A stretch of DNA of 64,000 nucleotides from Caballeronia glebae (GCF_001545035.1 NZ_FCOJ02000030.1:24860-88859), one strand, 5' to 3'; counted from the stretch's first letter, positions 46,272 to 54,616 are shown. The notes: generated from the letters alone by a model not told the origin. A program made the numbers and translations.

Positions 46272-47014
46272 GTTTTCGATGTGTGGATTTGGTCGAGCCA
46301 GTGCAAAAGCGCATCGCGCGCGCTCGCGGCGTCGTCGAAAGTCTGGTCGGCGTCGGGCAGCGCGGGCCGCGCGAGCATCACGACCGGCAAGCCGCGCTCG
46401 CGTGCGACGGCGAGCTTCGCCTCGGTCGCGCGCCCGCCGCTGTTCTTGCTGACGACGACATCGATACGCGCCGCCTCGAACAACGCGCGCTCGCCGCCGG
46501 TATCGAACGGACCGCGCGCATCGATAATGCTCGCGCGCGCGTTGCCCGGATGCGCTTCGAGACAGCGGATCGTCCAGTGCTGCCATGCGGGAATTTCATG
46601 CAGATGCGCAAGCGCCTCGCGCCCGAGCGTGAAAAGCGGCCGCGCGAACGGCGCGATGCATTCGACGATTTCGCGCCAGTCCGACGCGGCGCGCCAGTCG
46701 TCGCCCGCTTGCGGCCGCCACGCCGGACGGCGCACCGCCCAGAGCGGCACGCCCGCGAGCGCGCATGCGTCGAACGCGTGACGGCTCATTTGCGCGGCAT
46801 ACGGATGCGTCGCATCGACGACGAGCGCGATGTGCTCGTCGCGCAGATAACGCACGAGCCCGTCGATGCCGCCGAAACCGCCGACGCGCACCCCGCAGGC
46901 CAGATCGCCCGGCACGCGCCCGAGGCCCGCGAGACTGTAGACATGCGCGGCGGGCAGCGCGCGCGCGATGGCGAGCGCATCGCCGGTGCCGCCGAGCAGA
47001 AGCACGCGCGTCAT
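46268..47014 (-). CDS. cobK: Precorrin-6A reductase
   Basis: 248 residues from ATG 47014. N-terminal NADPH-binding MTRVLLLGGTGDALAIARAL, central VVDATHPYAAQMSRHAFDAC, and C-terminal VVSKNSGGRATEAKLAVARERGLPVVMLARP. These three blocks define CobK/CbiJ. It reduces the macrocycle at C18-C19 to give precorrin-6B. It overlaps cbiD by 4 nt and cobM by 4 nt. Confidence 0.93.
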   Translation of the reverse strand: MTRVLLLGGTGDALAIARALPAAHVYSLAGLGRVPGDLACGVRVGGFGGIDGLVRYLRDEHIALVVDATHPYAAQMSRHAFDACALAGVPLWAVRRPAWRPQAGDDWRAASDWREIVECIAPFARPLFTLGREALAHLHEIPAWQHWTIRCLEAHPGNARASIIDARGPFDTGGERALFEAARIDVVVSKNSGGRATEAKLAVARERGLPVVMLARPALPDADQTFDDAASARDALLHWLDQIHTSKT

Positions 47015-48105
47015 GCCGCGCTCCCGACGATGATCCCCTGCCGGTCGATCGCGAACGTTTCGACTTCGATTCCCGGCGGCAGCGCGTCGAGCGCGACCTC
47101 GCGCGCGCGGCGGCACACGATGTCGCCGAGCGCGACGCCTTCGGCGCGGGCGAGCTTGAGCGCTTCCTGACTCGTGTTGGACGCGCGGATCGACGCGAGC
47201 AGCGCGTCGCTTGCGCCCGCGTCGGCGGCCCAGACGGCGAGCAGCGGCAAGTCGATGCTCGAATTGCGGCTATGCAAATCCATGTGCCCCGCCGCGAGCT
47301 TGGACAGCTTGCCGAAGCCGCCGCACAGACTCAGCTTGTCGACGCGCGCGCGGCGCAAGTGCTTCAGCACCGCGCCCACGAAGTCGCCCATTTCGATCAG
47401 CGCGATGTCGGGCAGGCCGTAACGCGCGCGCATCGCGTCCTCGCTCTGGTTGCCGGTGCACGCCGCGATATGCCGATACCCGTTCGCCCGCGCGACATCG
47501 ATGCCCTGATGAATCGACGCGATGTACGCCGAGCACGAAAACGGTCTGACGATGCCGGTCGTGCCAAGTATCGACAATCCGCCGACGATTCCGAGGCGCG
47601 GATTCATCGTTTTGAGCGCGAGCGCTGCGCCGTTTTCCACGCCGATCGTCACATCGAAGCCGCCGCGATAGCCCGCGTTTTCAGCGAGCGCATCGAGATG
47701 TCCGGCCATCATCTTGCGCGGAATTGGATTGATCGCCGGTTCGCCGACGGCGAGCGCGAGCCCCGCGCGCGTCACCGTGCCGACGCCCGCGCCCGCGTGA
47801 AAACGCACGCCCGGTTCATCCGACAAACGCACGCGCGCGAACACGAGCGCGCCGTGCGTGACATCGGGATCGTCGCCCGCATCCTTGATAACGCCGGCTT
47901 CGGCAGCGTTTTCATCGGGCACGCGGCGGCAGTACGCGAGCGCCATCGTCACGCGCCGGCCCTTCGGCAAAACGATCTCCGCGCGCTCGCTCGCCTCGCC
48001 GAGCAGAAGCAGGCGCGCGGCCGCGAGACTCGTCGCAGTCGCGCAGCTTCCGGTCGTGTAGCCGCTGCGAAGCGGCGCGGCCTGTTCTTGCGTTTCTTCA
48101 CGCAT
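47011..48105 (-). CDS. cbiD: CbiD, (cobalt-)precorrin-5 C1-methyltransferase
   Basis: 364 residues. The CbiD opening RSGYTTGSCATATSLAAARLLL is clear. VIKDAGDDPDVTHGALV, GVGTVTRAGLALAVGEPAINPIPRKM and GGFGKLSKLAAGHMDLHSRNSSIDL follow. CbiD belongs to the oxygen-independent pathway, where it methylates C1 after loss of the two-carbon fragment. Here it sits among aerobic-type genes and no cobF is seen, the arrangement known in pseudomonads, so it presumably replaces CobF. It is 6 nt after the cobL stop. Confidence 0.92.
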   Translation of the reverse strand: MREETQEQAAPLRSGYTTGSCATATSLAAARLLLLGEASERAEIVLPKGRRVTMALAYCRRVPDENAAEAGVIKDAGDDPDVTHGALVFARVRLSDEPGVRFHAGAGVGTVTRAGLALAVGEPAINPIPRKMMAGHLDALAENAGYRGGFDVTIGVENGAALALKTMNPRLGIVGGLSILGTTGIVRPFSCSAYIASIHQGIDVARANGYRHIAACTGNQSEDAMRARYGLPDIALIEMGDFVGAVLKHLRRARVDKLSLCGGFGKLSKLAAGHMDLHSRNSSIDLPLLAVWAADAGASDALLASIRASNTSQEALKLARAEGVALGDIVCRRAREVALDALPPGIEVETFAIDRQGIIVGSAA

Positions 48106-48111
48106 GACGCA

Positions 48112-49323
48112 TCACGGTTTGCTCGCGTGCAACAGCGTGATCGGCAACGCCTGGCGCCACGTATCGAAGCTGCCGAGCGGCTCCGCCTGCGCCACGCCGA
48201 TGCGCGTCAGTTCGCCGCCGTGCCGCGCGCGCCATTCGACGAGCGCCGCTTCGCTTTGCAGCGTCACCGCGTTGGCGACGAGCCGGCCGCCCTGACGCAG
48301 CCGCGCCCAGCACGCATCGAGCACGCCCGGCACGGTCAATCCGCCGCCGATGAACACGGCATCGGGCGCGGGGAGGCCGTCCAGCGCGGCGGGCGCCTCG
48401 CCCTTGACGAGTTGCAGCGCGGGCACGCCGAGCGCGTCGCGGTTGTATTCGATGAGACGCTGCCGGCTTTCATTGGCTTCGATCGCGATCGCGCGACACG
48501 CGCCATGCGCGCGCATCCATTCGATGCCGATCGAACCGCAGCCCGCGCCGACGTCCCACAGCAACTCGCCCGGCTGCGGCGCGAGGCGCGCGAGCGTCAC
48601 GGCGCGCACGTCGCGCTTCGTCAACTGACCGTCGTGGCGATAGGCGTCGTCGGCGAGACCGGGCGTGAGCGGCGGCCCCGCGTGACCGGCGTGCGTACGG
48701 CAATCGATGGCGATGAGATTGAGCGCGGCGACGACGGGCTCGCGCCAGTCGTCGGCGCGCTCGTCGATGCGGCGCTCGTCGTTTCCGCCGAGATGCTCGA
48801 ACACGGTCATGCGGCTCGCGCCGAAACCATGCGCGGTCAGGAGCGCGGCGACGGCGGCGGGCGTCGAGCCGTCGGCGCTCAGCACCAGCAGACGCACGCC
48901 GCGATGCAGGCTCGCGAGCAGCGACGCGGCCGGCCGGCCCAGAAGCGATACGCACACCGCGTCCTGCAGCGCCCAGCGCAGGCGCGCCGCTGCGAGCGAC
49001 AACGACGACGGCGCGGGAATGACGCGCATTTCACCGTCGGCGACTTCACGCGCGAGCGTCGCGCCGACGCCGAAGCACATCGGATCGCCGCTCGCGAGCA
49101 CGCAGATGCGAGTCTTGCCGTCGCCGCGTCCGGCGAGCACGGCATCGAGTGAAAACGGCTTGGGCCACGGCACGCGGCGCGCGGCGATACGATCCGGCAG
49201 CAGCGCGAGATGACGTTCGCCGCCGTGAATCGACTGGGCGTCGAGAAGCACGCGGCGCGCGGCGCGGGAAAGGCCGTGCCAGCCGTCTTCGCCGATCCCC
49301 ACCACGGTCAGCCAGTTCGACAT
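48112..49323 (-). CDS. cobL: Precorrin-6B methylase, bifunctional (CbiE-CbiT fusion)
   Basis: 403 residues from ATG 49323. Residues 1 to about 200 are the CbiE tetrapyrrole methylase (LTVVGIGEDGWHGLS, VLASGDPMCFGVGATL, APSSLSLAAARLRW). Residues about 215-403 are the CbiT class I methyltransferase with SAM motif LLWDVGAGCGSIGIEWMR and FIGGGLTVPGVLDACWARLRQGGRLVANAV. It methylates C5 and C15 and decarboxylates the C12 acetate to yield precorrin-8. It is the first gene of the leftward operon and, unlike the divergent cobG, has no riboswitch in its 82-bp upstream space. Confidence 0.94.
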   Translation of the reverse strand: MSNWLTVVGIGEDGWHGLSRAARRVLLDAQSIHGGERHLALLPDRIAARRVPWPKPFSLDAVLAGRGDGKTRICVLASGDPMCFGVGATLAREVADGEMRVIPAPSSLSLAAARLRWALQDAVCVSLLGRPAASLLASLHRGVRLLVLSADGSTPAAVAALLTAHGFGASRMTVFEHLGGNDERRIDERADDWREPVVAALNLIAIDCRTHAGHAGPPLTPGLADDAYRHDGQLTKRDVRAVTLARLAPQPGELLWDVGAGCGSIGIEWMRAHGACRAIAIEANESRQRLIEYNRDALGVPALQLVKGEAPAALDGLPAPDAVFIGGGLTVPGVLDACWARLRQGGRLVANAVTLQSEAALVEWRARHGGELTRIGVAQAEPLGSFDTWRQALPITLLHASKP

Positions 49324-49404
49324 GCGCGACCTCCACGTTGCGATTCCGAACGCGCTCCCGGATGCTTGCCGGAAGCGCTCGGAGGGGCGATAAAAGCGGG
49401 CATA

Positions 49405-49580
49405 ATACAGGTCCGTCGGCGCCCGGGGTCGTGAGACCGAGGGCTTAAAAGGGAACACAGCAAAACTGTGGCTGCCCCCGCAATTGTACGCAGCGAGTCC
49501 GCGCTCCACTGCCACTGGTTTTTACCGGGAAGGCCGGCGCGAATGTCGACCTGCCAGCCAAGAGACCTGCCGACTCACCG
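49405..49580 (+). ncRNA. Cobalamin riboswitch upstream of cobGHIJ
   Basis: All core elements are present in order. AAAAGGGAACACAG is at about 49447-49460, GCTGCCCCCGCAATTGTACG at 49471-49490, GCCACTG near 49511 and GGGAAGGCC near 49527. The B12 box CCAGCCAAGAGACCTGCC ends near 49571. P1 can form between CAGGTC (49408-49413) and GACCTG (49564-49569). A CATAAT -10-like element (49401-49406) sits just before it. Adenosylcobalamin binding should switch off the cobG operon. Confidence 0.95.
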
Positions 49581-49595
49581 CATTCGCGCGACGCC

Positions 49596-49617
49596 AACCG
49601 GGCGGGGTGTACCGGTT
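49596..49617 (+). promoter_or_regulatory. Hairpin covering the cobG ribosome-binding region
   Basis: AACCGG (49596-49601) pairs with CCGGTT (49612-49617), enclosing GCGGGGTGTA, the only purine-rich stretch before the cobG ATG at 49626. This fits a translation-type expression platform for the riboswitch. The stem is short, so the assignment is tentative. Confidence 0.4.
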
Positions 49618-49625
49618 CGCTCATC

Positions 49626-50921
49626 ATGCGCGAAGCCCAACGGGTCACGCTCTTGAATTCTTTCGACCGCTCATCGCTCACGACCGCTTCGCGCGCTTGC
49701 GCGTGCCCGGGCCTGATGCGCATCGTCCCCGCGCGCGACGGCGGCCTCGCGCGTCTGCGGCTCGCGGGCGGCGTGCTGAGCGCGAACGCGGCGCGGGCGG
49801 TGGCGCGCGCGGCGCGCGTTTGCGGCTCGGGCGTGATCGAAGTGACCAATCGCTCGAATCTGCAACTGCGCGGCATTCGCGACGACGCCCACGCCGCGCT
49901 CATCGAGATCGCGCTCGAAGCCGGTCTCGGTCCGTCGACGGCAGGCGGCGACGACATCCGCAACGTGATGCTGAGCCCGCTCGCGAGCGACGACACGCGC
50001 GCGCTCGCCGCGCAGATCGTCGATGCGATGCAGGCCGACGTCTCGCTGCACGCGCTGTCGCCCAAATTCGCGCTGCAACTCGACGCCGGCGAGCGCCTCG
50101 CGATGCTCGATCATCCGCACGATCTGTGGCTCTGTGCAATCGACGACGGCGCGCGTTTCGCGTTCGGCTTCGCGGGAACGATGCGCGAGCGTGCGCTCGG
50201 CGCGATTTCCCGCAGCGATACGGTGACGTTCGTCGTGGACGTGCTGCGCCATTTCCTCGCGCAGGCCGCGTCCGAAGAACATCGTATGCGCGATCTGCTT
50301 GCGCGTATCGGCACCGCGCGCTTTCTCGACGCCCTTCACTTCGATACCGACATCGCGACATGGCAACGCGCACCCGCCGATGCATCGCTGCGGCTCGGCG
50401 CGCACGAAGAGCCGTATCGCGCGACGTGGTACGCGGGCGCTCAAACGCCGCTCGGACGTCTCGATGCAACGACGCTCGAAGCACTCGCCGATCTCGCCGA
50501 TTCACACGCTGAAAGCCGCCTGACGATGACGCCGTGGCAAAGCGTGCTGATACCGGGCATCGCGCCGCATGCAGCGCATGAAGCGCTGCAGCGCCTGCGC
50601 ACGCTCGGCCTTGCAACCGACGCGCGCGATCCGCTCGCGCGCCTCGTCGCGTGCGCGGGTTCCGAAGGCTGCGCGAAGGGCCGCGCCGACACCAAAGCCG
50701 ATGCGCATCGTCTCGCCGCGCTGCTGCCTTCGGATGACGAGCGACAGGTGCATCTGAGCGGCTGCGAGCGTTCGTGCGCGGCGGCGCATCCGGTCCCGGT
50801 GACGCTCTATGCCGTCGCGCCGGGCCGCTACGACCTACATCGCGACGCACGACGCGTCGCGTGCAACCTGACCATCGAAGAGGCGGCCGCACGGCTCGCC
50901 CGGAGCCATGCCGATGCTTGA
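49626..50921 (+). CDS. cobG: Precorrin-3B synthase
   Basis: 431 residues. Nitrite/sulfite-reductase-like halves: FARLRVPG-type substrate region early (ACACPGLMRIVPARDGGLARLRL), GVIEVTNRSNLQLRGI, and the Fe-S cysteines CAGSEGC and, 40-odd residues later, CERSC. CobG uses O2, the [4Fe-4S] centre and a non-haem iron to hydroxylate C20 and form the gamma-lactone that allows ring contraction. It shows that the pathway is oxygen dependent despite the presence of CbiD. First gene behind the riboswitch. Confidence 0.9.
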   Translation: MREAQRVTLLNSFDRSSLTTASRACACPGLMRIVPARDGGLARLRLAGGVLSANAARAVARAARVCGSGVIEVTNRSNLQLRGIRDDAHAALIEIALEAGLGPSTAGGDDIRNVMLSPLASDDTRALAAQIVDAMQADVSLHALSPKFALQLDAGERLAMLDHPHDLWLCAIDDGARFAFGFAGTMRERALGAISRSDTVTFVVDVLRHFLAQAASEEHRMRDLLARIGTARFLDALHFDTDIATWQRAPADASLRLGAHEEPYRATWYAGAQTPLGRLDATTLEALADLADSHAESRLTMTPWQSVLIPGIAPHAAHEALQRLRTLGLATDARDPLARLVACAGSEGCAKGRADTKADAHRLAALLPSDDERQVHLSGCERSCAAAHPVPVTLYAVAPGRYDLHRDARRVACNLTIEEAAARLARSHADA

Positions 50922-51540
50922 CTACATCCGCGACGGCGCGCAGATCTATCGCCAGTCCTTTGCGACGATCCGCGCCGAAGCCGACCTCGCCGCCATTCCC
51001 GCCGATCTGGAAAAGCTCGCGGTGCGCGTGATCCACGCGTGCGGCATGGTCGATATCGTGAGCGATCTGCGCTTTTCTCCCGGCGCGGGCATCGCCGGAA
51101 GAGAAGCGCTCGCGGCAGGCGCGCCGATCTTGTGCGATGCGCGCATGGTCGCCGAAGGCATCACGCGCGCGCGGCTGCCCGCCGATAACCGCGTGATCTG
51201 CACGTTGAGCGATCCCTCGATTCCCGAGCGCGCCCGCGCCATGGCCAACACGCGCTCGGCCGCCGCGCTCGAACTATGGCGGCCGCGACTCGAAGGCGCG
51301 ATCGTCGCGATAGGCAATGCGCCGACCGCGCTCTTTCATCTGCTCGACATGCTCGATGCCGGCGCGCCGAAGCCCGCGCTCATCCTCGGCTTTCCGGTCG
51401 GTTTCATCGGCGCGGCGGAATCGAAGGCGATGCTCGCCGCCGATAGCCGAGGCGTGCCCTTCGTCGCCCTGCTCGGCCGGCGCGGGGGCAGCGCGATGGC
51501 GGCGGCCGCCGTGAACGCACTTGCTTCGGAGACCGAATGA
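50914..51540 (+). CDS. cobH: Precorrin-8X methylmutase
   Basis: 208 residues from ATG 50914, preferred over ATG 50908 because GGAG (50902-50905) is 8 nt before it. Conserved blocks: LDYIRDGAQIYRQSFATIRAEADL, VIHACGMVDI (the catalytic histidine), DARMVAEGITRARLP, GNAPTALFHLLDML and GFPVGFIGAAESKAML. It moves the methyl group from C11 to C12 to make hydrogenobyrinate. It overlaps the end of cobG and the start of cobI. Confidence 0.94.
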   Translation: MLDYIRDGAQIYRQSFATIRAEADLAAIPADLEKLAVRVIHACGMVDIVSDLRFSPGAGIAGREALAAGAPILCDARMVAEGITRARLPADNRVICTLSDPSIPERARAMANTRSAAALELWRPRLEGAIVAIGNAPTALFHLLDMLDAGAPKPALILGFPVGFIGAAESKAMLAADSRGVPFVALLGRRGGSAMAAAAVNALASETE

Positions 51541-52265
51541 TGCGCGGACGTCTGTATGGATTGGGCGTCGGTCCGGGCGATCCGGAACTGATCACCGTGA
51601 AGGCGCTGCGCTTGCTGAAGGCCGCGCCGGTGGTCGCGTATTTCGTCGCGAAGGGCAAGAAGGGCAATGCGTTCGGCATCATCGAGTCGCATCTCGACGA
51701 TACGCAGACGCGCCTGCCGCTCGTCTATCCGGTGACGACCGAGGCGCTCGAACCGCCGCTTTGTTACGAGACAATCATCAGCGCGTTCTACGATGAAGCC
51801 GCGCTCACGATCTCGGGCCATCTCGAAGCCGGCCGCGACGTCGCCGTGATCTGCGAGGGCGATCCGTTTTTCTACGGTTCGTACATGTATTTGCACGACC
51901 GTCTCGCCACGCAATTCGATGCGCATGTCGTGCCGGGCGTGTGCTCGATGCTCGGCGGCGTGGCCGTGCTGGGCGTACCGCTCGTGTATCGCAACCAGAG
52001 TCTGTCGGTGCTGTCGGGCGTGTTGCCGGAAGACGATCTGAAGCGCCGTCTCGAAGCGGCCGATGCAGCCGTCATCATGAAGCTCGGCCGCAACTTCGAG
52101 AAGGTGCGGCGCGTGCTCGGCGAACTCGGCCTCGACGACCGCGCGTTGTATGTCGAACGCGCGACGATGGCCAATCAGCGCATCGTGCCGCTCGATGAAG
52201 TCGATCCAATGGCTTCGCCGTATTTTTCGCTGCTCGTCGTGCCGGGGAAAAAATGGCGCGCGTGA
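51537..52265 (+). CDS. cobI: Precorrin-2 C20-methyltransferase
   Basis: 242 residues, ATG 51537 overlapping the cobH stop. Tetrapyrrole methylase with GRLYGLGVGPGDPELITVKALRLLK, CEGDPFFYGSYMYLHDRL and VPGVCSMLGGVAVLGVPL. The subgroup mark is LPEDDLKRRLEAADAAVIMKLGRN. It adds the C20 methyl to precorrin-2, the first dedicated step of corrin synthesis. Coupled with cobJ (13-nt overlap). Confidence 0.94.
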   Translation: MMRGRLYGLGVGPGDPELITVKALRLLKAAPVVAYFVAKGKKGNAFGIIESHLDDTQTRLPLVYPVTTEALEPPLCYETIISAFYDEAALTISGHLEAGRDVAVICEGDPFFYGSYMYLHDRLATQFDAHVVPGVCSMLGGVAVLGVPLVYRNQSLSVLSGVLPEDDLKRRLEAADAAVIMKLGRNFEKVRRVLGELGLDDRALYVERATMANQRIVPLDEVDPMASPYFSLLVVPGKKWRA

Positions 52266-53905
52266 GTGCTTCGCGGCCGATGGCGATCGTCGTGCTCGGT
52301 GCAGCCGCGCTCGATACCGCGCGTCGTATTCAGGCGAGCTTTCCGGAATCGCGCGTGCATGGACTCGCTGGCCGCGTGGACGCCGACATCGCCTATGAAG
52401 ATTTCGGCGCGCACGTGCGCGGTCTGTATGCATCGGGCGTGCCGATCGTCGCGCTGTGCTCCGCGGGCATCGCGATTCGCGCGCTCGCGTCATGTCTTGC
52501 CGACAAGGGCAGCGAGCCTCCGGTGCTCGCCGTCGCGCAGGATGGCAGCGCGGTCGTGCCGCTGCTCGGCGGCATGAGCGGCGTGAACGTGCTCGCGCGC
52601 GAGATCGGCGCGGCATTACGCGTCGCGCCCGCGATCACGACGAGCGGCGAATTGCGCTTCGGCCAATGTCTGCTTGCGCCGCCCGAAGGTTATGCGCTCG
52701 CCGACATCGAGCAAGGCAAGCGCTTCGTGTCCGACCTGCTGGCGGGACAGACGACGCGTATCGAAGGCCACGCGCCCTGGCTCGACGATGCCGCCCTGCC
52801 GCGCGCGGGCGATGCGCGTCTTGCCGTGCGCATCACGCCGTTCGTCACGCGCGATGCAGACAGCCTCGTGATTCATCCGCGTTGCGTGCTCGCGTGGATC
52901 GAAGATATCTCGCGCGAAGATGATATCGCCGAGCGCGTGCGTATCGCGTTACGCGAACGGCATCTCGCGCCCCTCGCGCTTGCGGCATTGACAGCGCCCG
53001 CGCGTCACATGGCTTCGCAATCGCTCGAAGATGCGGCGCGCGCGCTGAATGTGCCGCTGCGCTTTTGCAATGCCGCGCCGTTCGATCGCACCGACGCGAA
53101 AGATGTCGCGCTGCACGTCGGCGATGCGCCTATCGAAGCGCAATCGATCGGCCGTGCGCGCGGCACGCTGACCGTGATCGGCCTCGGCCCCGGCAGCGCG
53201 GAACTGATGACGCCCGCTGCAAAAACTGCGCTGAACGACGCGCAAGACGTGCTCGGTTACGAAACCTATGTGCGCATGGCCGGGCCGTTTCGCGCCGATC
53301 AACGCGTACACATGACCGACAATCGCGAGGAGTTGCAGCGCGCGCGTCACGCGTTCGAACTGGCGAGCGAAGGACGCCGCGTGATCGTGGTGTCGTCCGG
53401 CGATCCGGGCGTGTTCGCGATGGCCGCAGCCGTGCTCGAAGCACTCGACGCGGGACGCGCTACGCATCCCGAATGGAGCGCGGTGAAGCTTGCCATCGTG
53501 CCGGGCGTGTCGGCATCGCTCGCGACCGCCGCGCGCGCGGGCGCGCCGCTGGGCCATGACTTCTGCGTGCTGTCCTTGTCGGATAACCTGAAACCGTGGA
53601 GCGTGATCGAGAAGCGCATCGCGCATGCGAGCGAAGCGGATCTCGTGATGGCCTTCTATAACCCGTTGTCGAAGGCGCGCCCGTGGCAGTTCGATCGCGC
53701 GATCGACATCGTGAAGCGGTATCGCGATTCGAACACGCCTGTCGTGCTCGGAAGAGATATCGGGCGTCCGGCCGAGGCATTGCGCGTCGTGATGCTTGGC
53801 GAGTTGAAAAGCGAACTCGTCGATATGCGAACGATGGTGATCGTCGGATCGTCGACGACGCGTGTCGTCGGAGATTGGGTTTATACGCCGCGATGGTACG
53901 AATAG
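52253..53905 (+). CDS. cobJ: Precorrin-3B C17-methyltransferase with N-terminal CbiG-like domains
   Basis: 550 residues. Residues about 300-550 are CobJ (LTVIGLGPGSAELMTPAAKTALNDAQDVLGYETYV, VSSGDPGVFAMAAAVLEAL, NPLSKARPWQ). The first 300 are CbiG-like: VPIVALCSAGIAIRALA, DGSAVVPLLGGMSGVNVLA and a CbiG C-terminal-like part around LAALTAPARHMASQSLEDAARALNVPLRFCNAA. The CbiG motif normally LLxGHxGAN reads LLGGMSGVN here, so the histidine is missing. Lactone opening by CbiG is an anaerobic-route step, so this domain may be structural. CobJ performs C17 methylation with ring contraction. Confidence 0.92.
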   Translation: MARVSASRPMAIVVLGAAALDTARRIQASFPESRVHGLAGRVDADIAYEDFGAHVRGLYASGVPIVALCSAGIAIRALASCLADKGSEPPVLAVAQDGSAVVPLLGGMSGVNVLAREIGAALRVAPAITTSGELRFGQCLLAPPEGYALADIEQGKRFVSDLLAGQTTRIEGHAPWLDDAALPRAGDARLAVRITPFVTRDADSLVIHPRCVLAWIEDISREDDIAERVRIALRERHLAPLALAALTAPARHMASQSLEDAARALNVPLRFCNAAPFDRTDAKDVALHVGDAPIEAQSIGRARGTLTVIGLGPGSAELMTPAAKTALNDAQDVLGYETYVRMAGPFRADQRVHMTDNREELQRARHAFELASEGRRVIVVSSGDPGVFAMAAAVLEALDAGRATHPEWSAVKLAIVPGVSASLATAARAGAPLGHDFCVLSLSDNLKPWSVIEKRIAHASEADLVMAFYNPLSKARPWQFDRAIDIVKRYRDSNTPVVLGRDIGRPAEALRVVMLGELKSELVDMRTMVIVGSSTTRVVGDWVYTPRWYE

Positions 53906-53926
53906 AGCGCGCGTTCGTTGAGCGTG

Positions 53927-54610
53927 TCAGCTTGTCAGCGAATTGGCAGTGACGTACCGCGCATCCCAGTCGTTCGCGAGCATCTCGCCGCGTCCGGCTC
54001 GAATCGCACCTTCCTCGAAATCGACGACGACGATCTCGTTCGCCGCGCGCGGGGCCCGCGGCCGCTCGTTCGTTCGTCCATCGGTGAGCACCCACAAGCA
54101 GCGCCGCTGTGACGGCCTGCGCCGCGCCGCTCTTTCGAGCAGCGTGCCCGCACTCGCCAACCCGAGCGCGAGCGGCGTGCCGCCTCCGCCACCGATCGGC
54201 GCTACCCAACTCTCGTTGAACCAATGCGCCGCGCCCGGCTGACGACGCACTTGCGCGCGCGCGCCGCCGAAGCACACGAGCGCGATTTCCGCCCGTTCGC
54301 GATAAGCCCGGTCGAACAACGCGACGAGCATGCCCTTCGCGCGCGCAAGCCGCTCGCCCGCGAGCATCGAACCGGAACAATCGAGCACGAAGCAATACAG
54401 CACCGCGCCGTCGCCTTGCGTGCGCCGGTATCGCAGATGTTGCGCAGCGAGGCGCGCGGAACGCTTCGCGCGCAAGGTCGCCATCCAGTCGATCGACGCG
54501 GCGGGATCGCCCTCGCGCGTCGCATAGCGACCTTTCGCCAGCGCTTCGTTCCATCGAAGGCGATGCCTCGTGTCGAAGGCATCCGCGTCGCGCCTTCGAT
54601 GGTTCAGGCT
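53927..54610 (-). CDS. chlD: VWA domain of the cobalt chelatase medium subunit, read by -1 frameshift from chlI
   Basis: The frame from 54610 to the stop at 53927 encodes 227 residues. It starts within the last codons of chlI in the -1 frame. It has a VWA domain: MIDAS motif D-C-S-G-S (D411 of the fused protein), GGGGGTPLALGLASAG and LWVLTDGR. The first ATG in frame (54484) would discard about 42 protein-like residues, and no ATG, GTG or TTG occurs before it. With the slippery site at 54610-54616 the product would be a 561-residue ChlI-VWA fusion, the medium (ChlD/CobT-like) subunit. If not frameshifted, only a 185-residue fragment from 54484 is possible. Confidence 0.75.
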   Translation of the reverse strand, partial: SLNHRRRDADAFDTRHRLRWNEALAKGRYATREGDPAASIDWMATLRAKRSARLAAQHLRYRRTQGDGAVLYCFVLDCSGSMLAGERLARAKGMLVALFDRAYRERAEIALVCFGGARAQVRRQPGAAHWFNESWVAPIGGGGGTPLALGLASAGTLLERAARRRPSQRRCLWVLTDGRTNERPRAPRAANEIVVVDFEEGAIRAGRGEMLANDWDARYVTANSLTS

Positions 54611-54616
54611 TTTTTT
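54551..54616 (-). promoter_or_regulatory. Programmed -1 frameshift signal (slippery heptamer plus stem-loop)
   Basis: On the minus strand the chlI frame ends GCA AAA AAA GCC TGA. Seven A (54610-54616) form A_AAA_AAA in the exact phase for -1 slippage. Seven nt later begins CCATCGAAGGCG (54602-54591), which pairs perfectly with CGCCTTCGATGG (54562-54551). Inside it ATGCCT and AGGCAT form a second 6-bp stem. Heptamer, spacing, structure, nearby 0-frame stop and open -1 frame all fit. Confidence 0.8.

Noticed and set aside
46765..49152. A 795-codon open frame on the plus strand opposite the cobK-cbiD-cobL genes
   Set aside because: It is Arg/Ala/His-rich and runs across three real genes on the other strand with strong motifs. 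It is a GC-skew shadow.
53927..54484. VWA gene starting independently at ATG 54484
   Set aside because: There is no ribosome binding site of note, and about 42 protein-like residues upstream in the same frame would be lost. The frameshift signal explains the frame better, though a minor independent product cannot be excluded.
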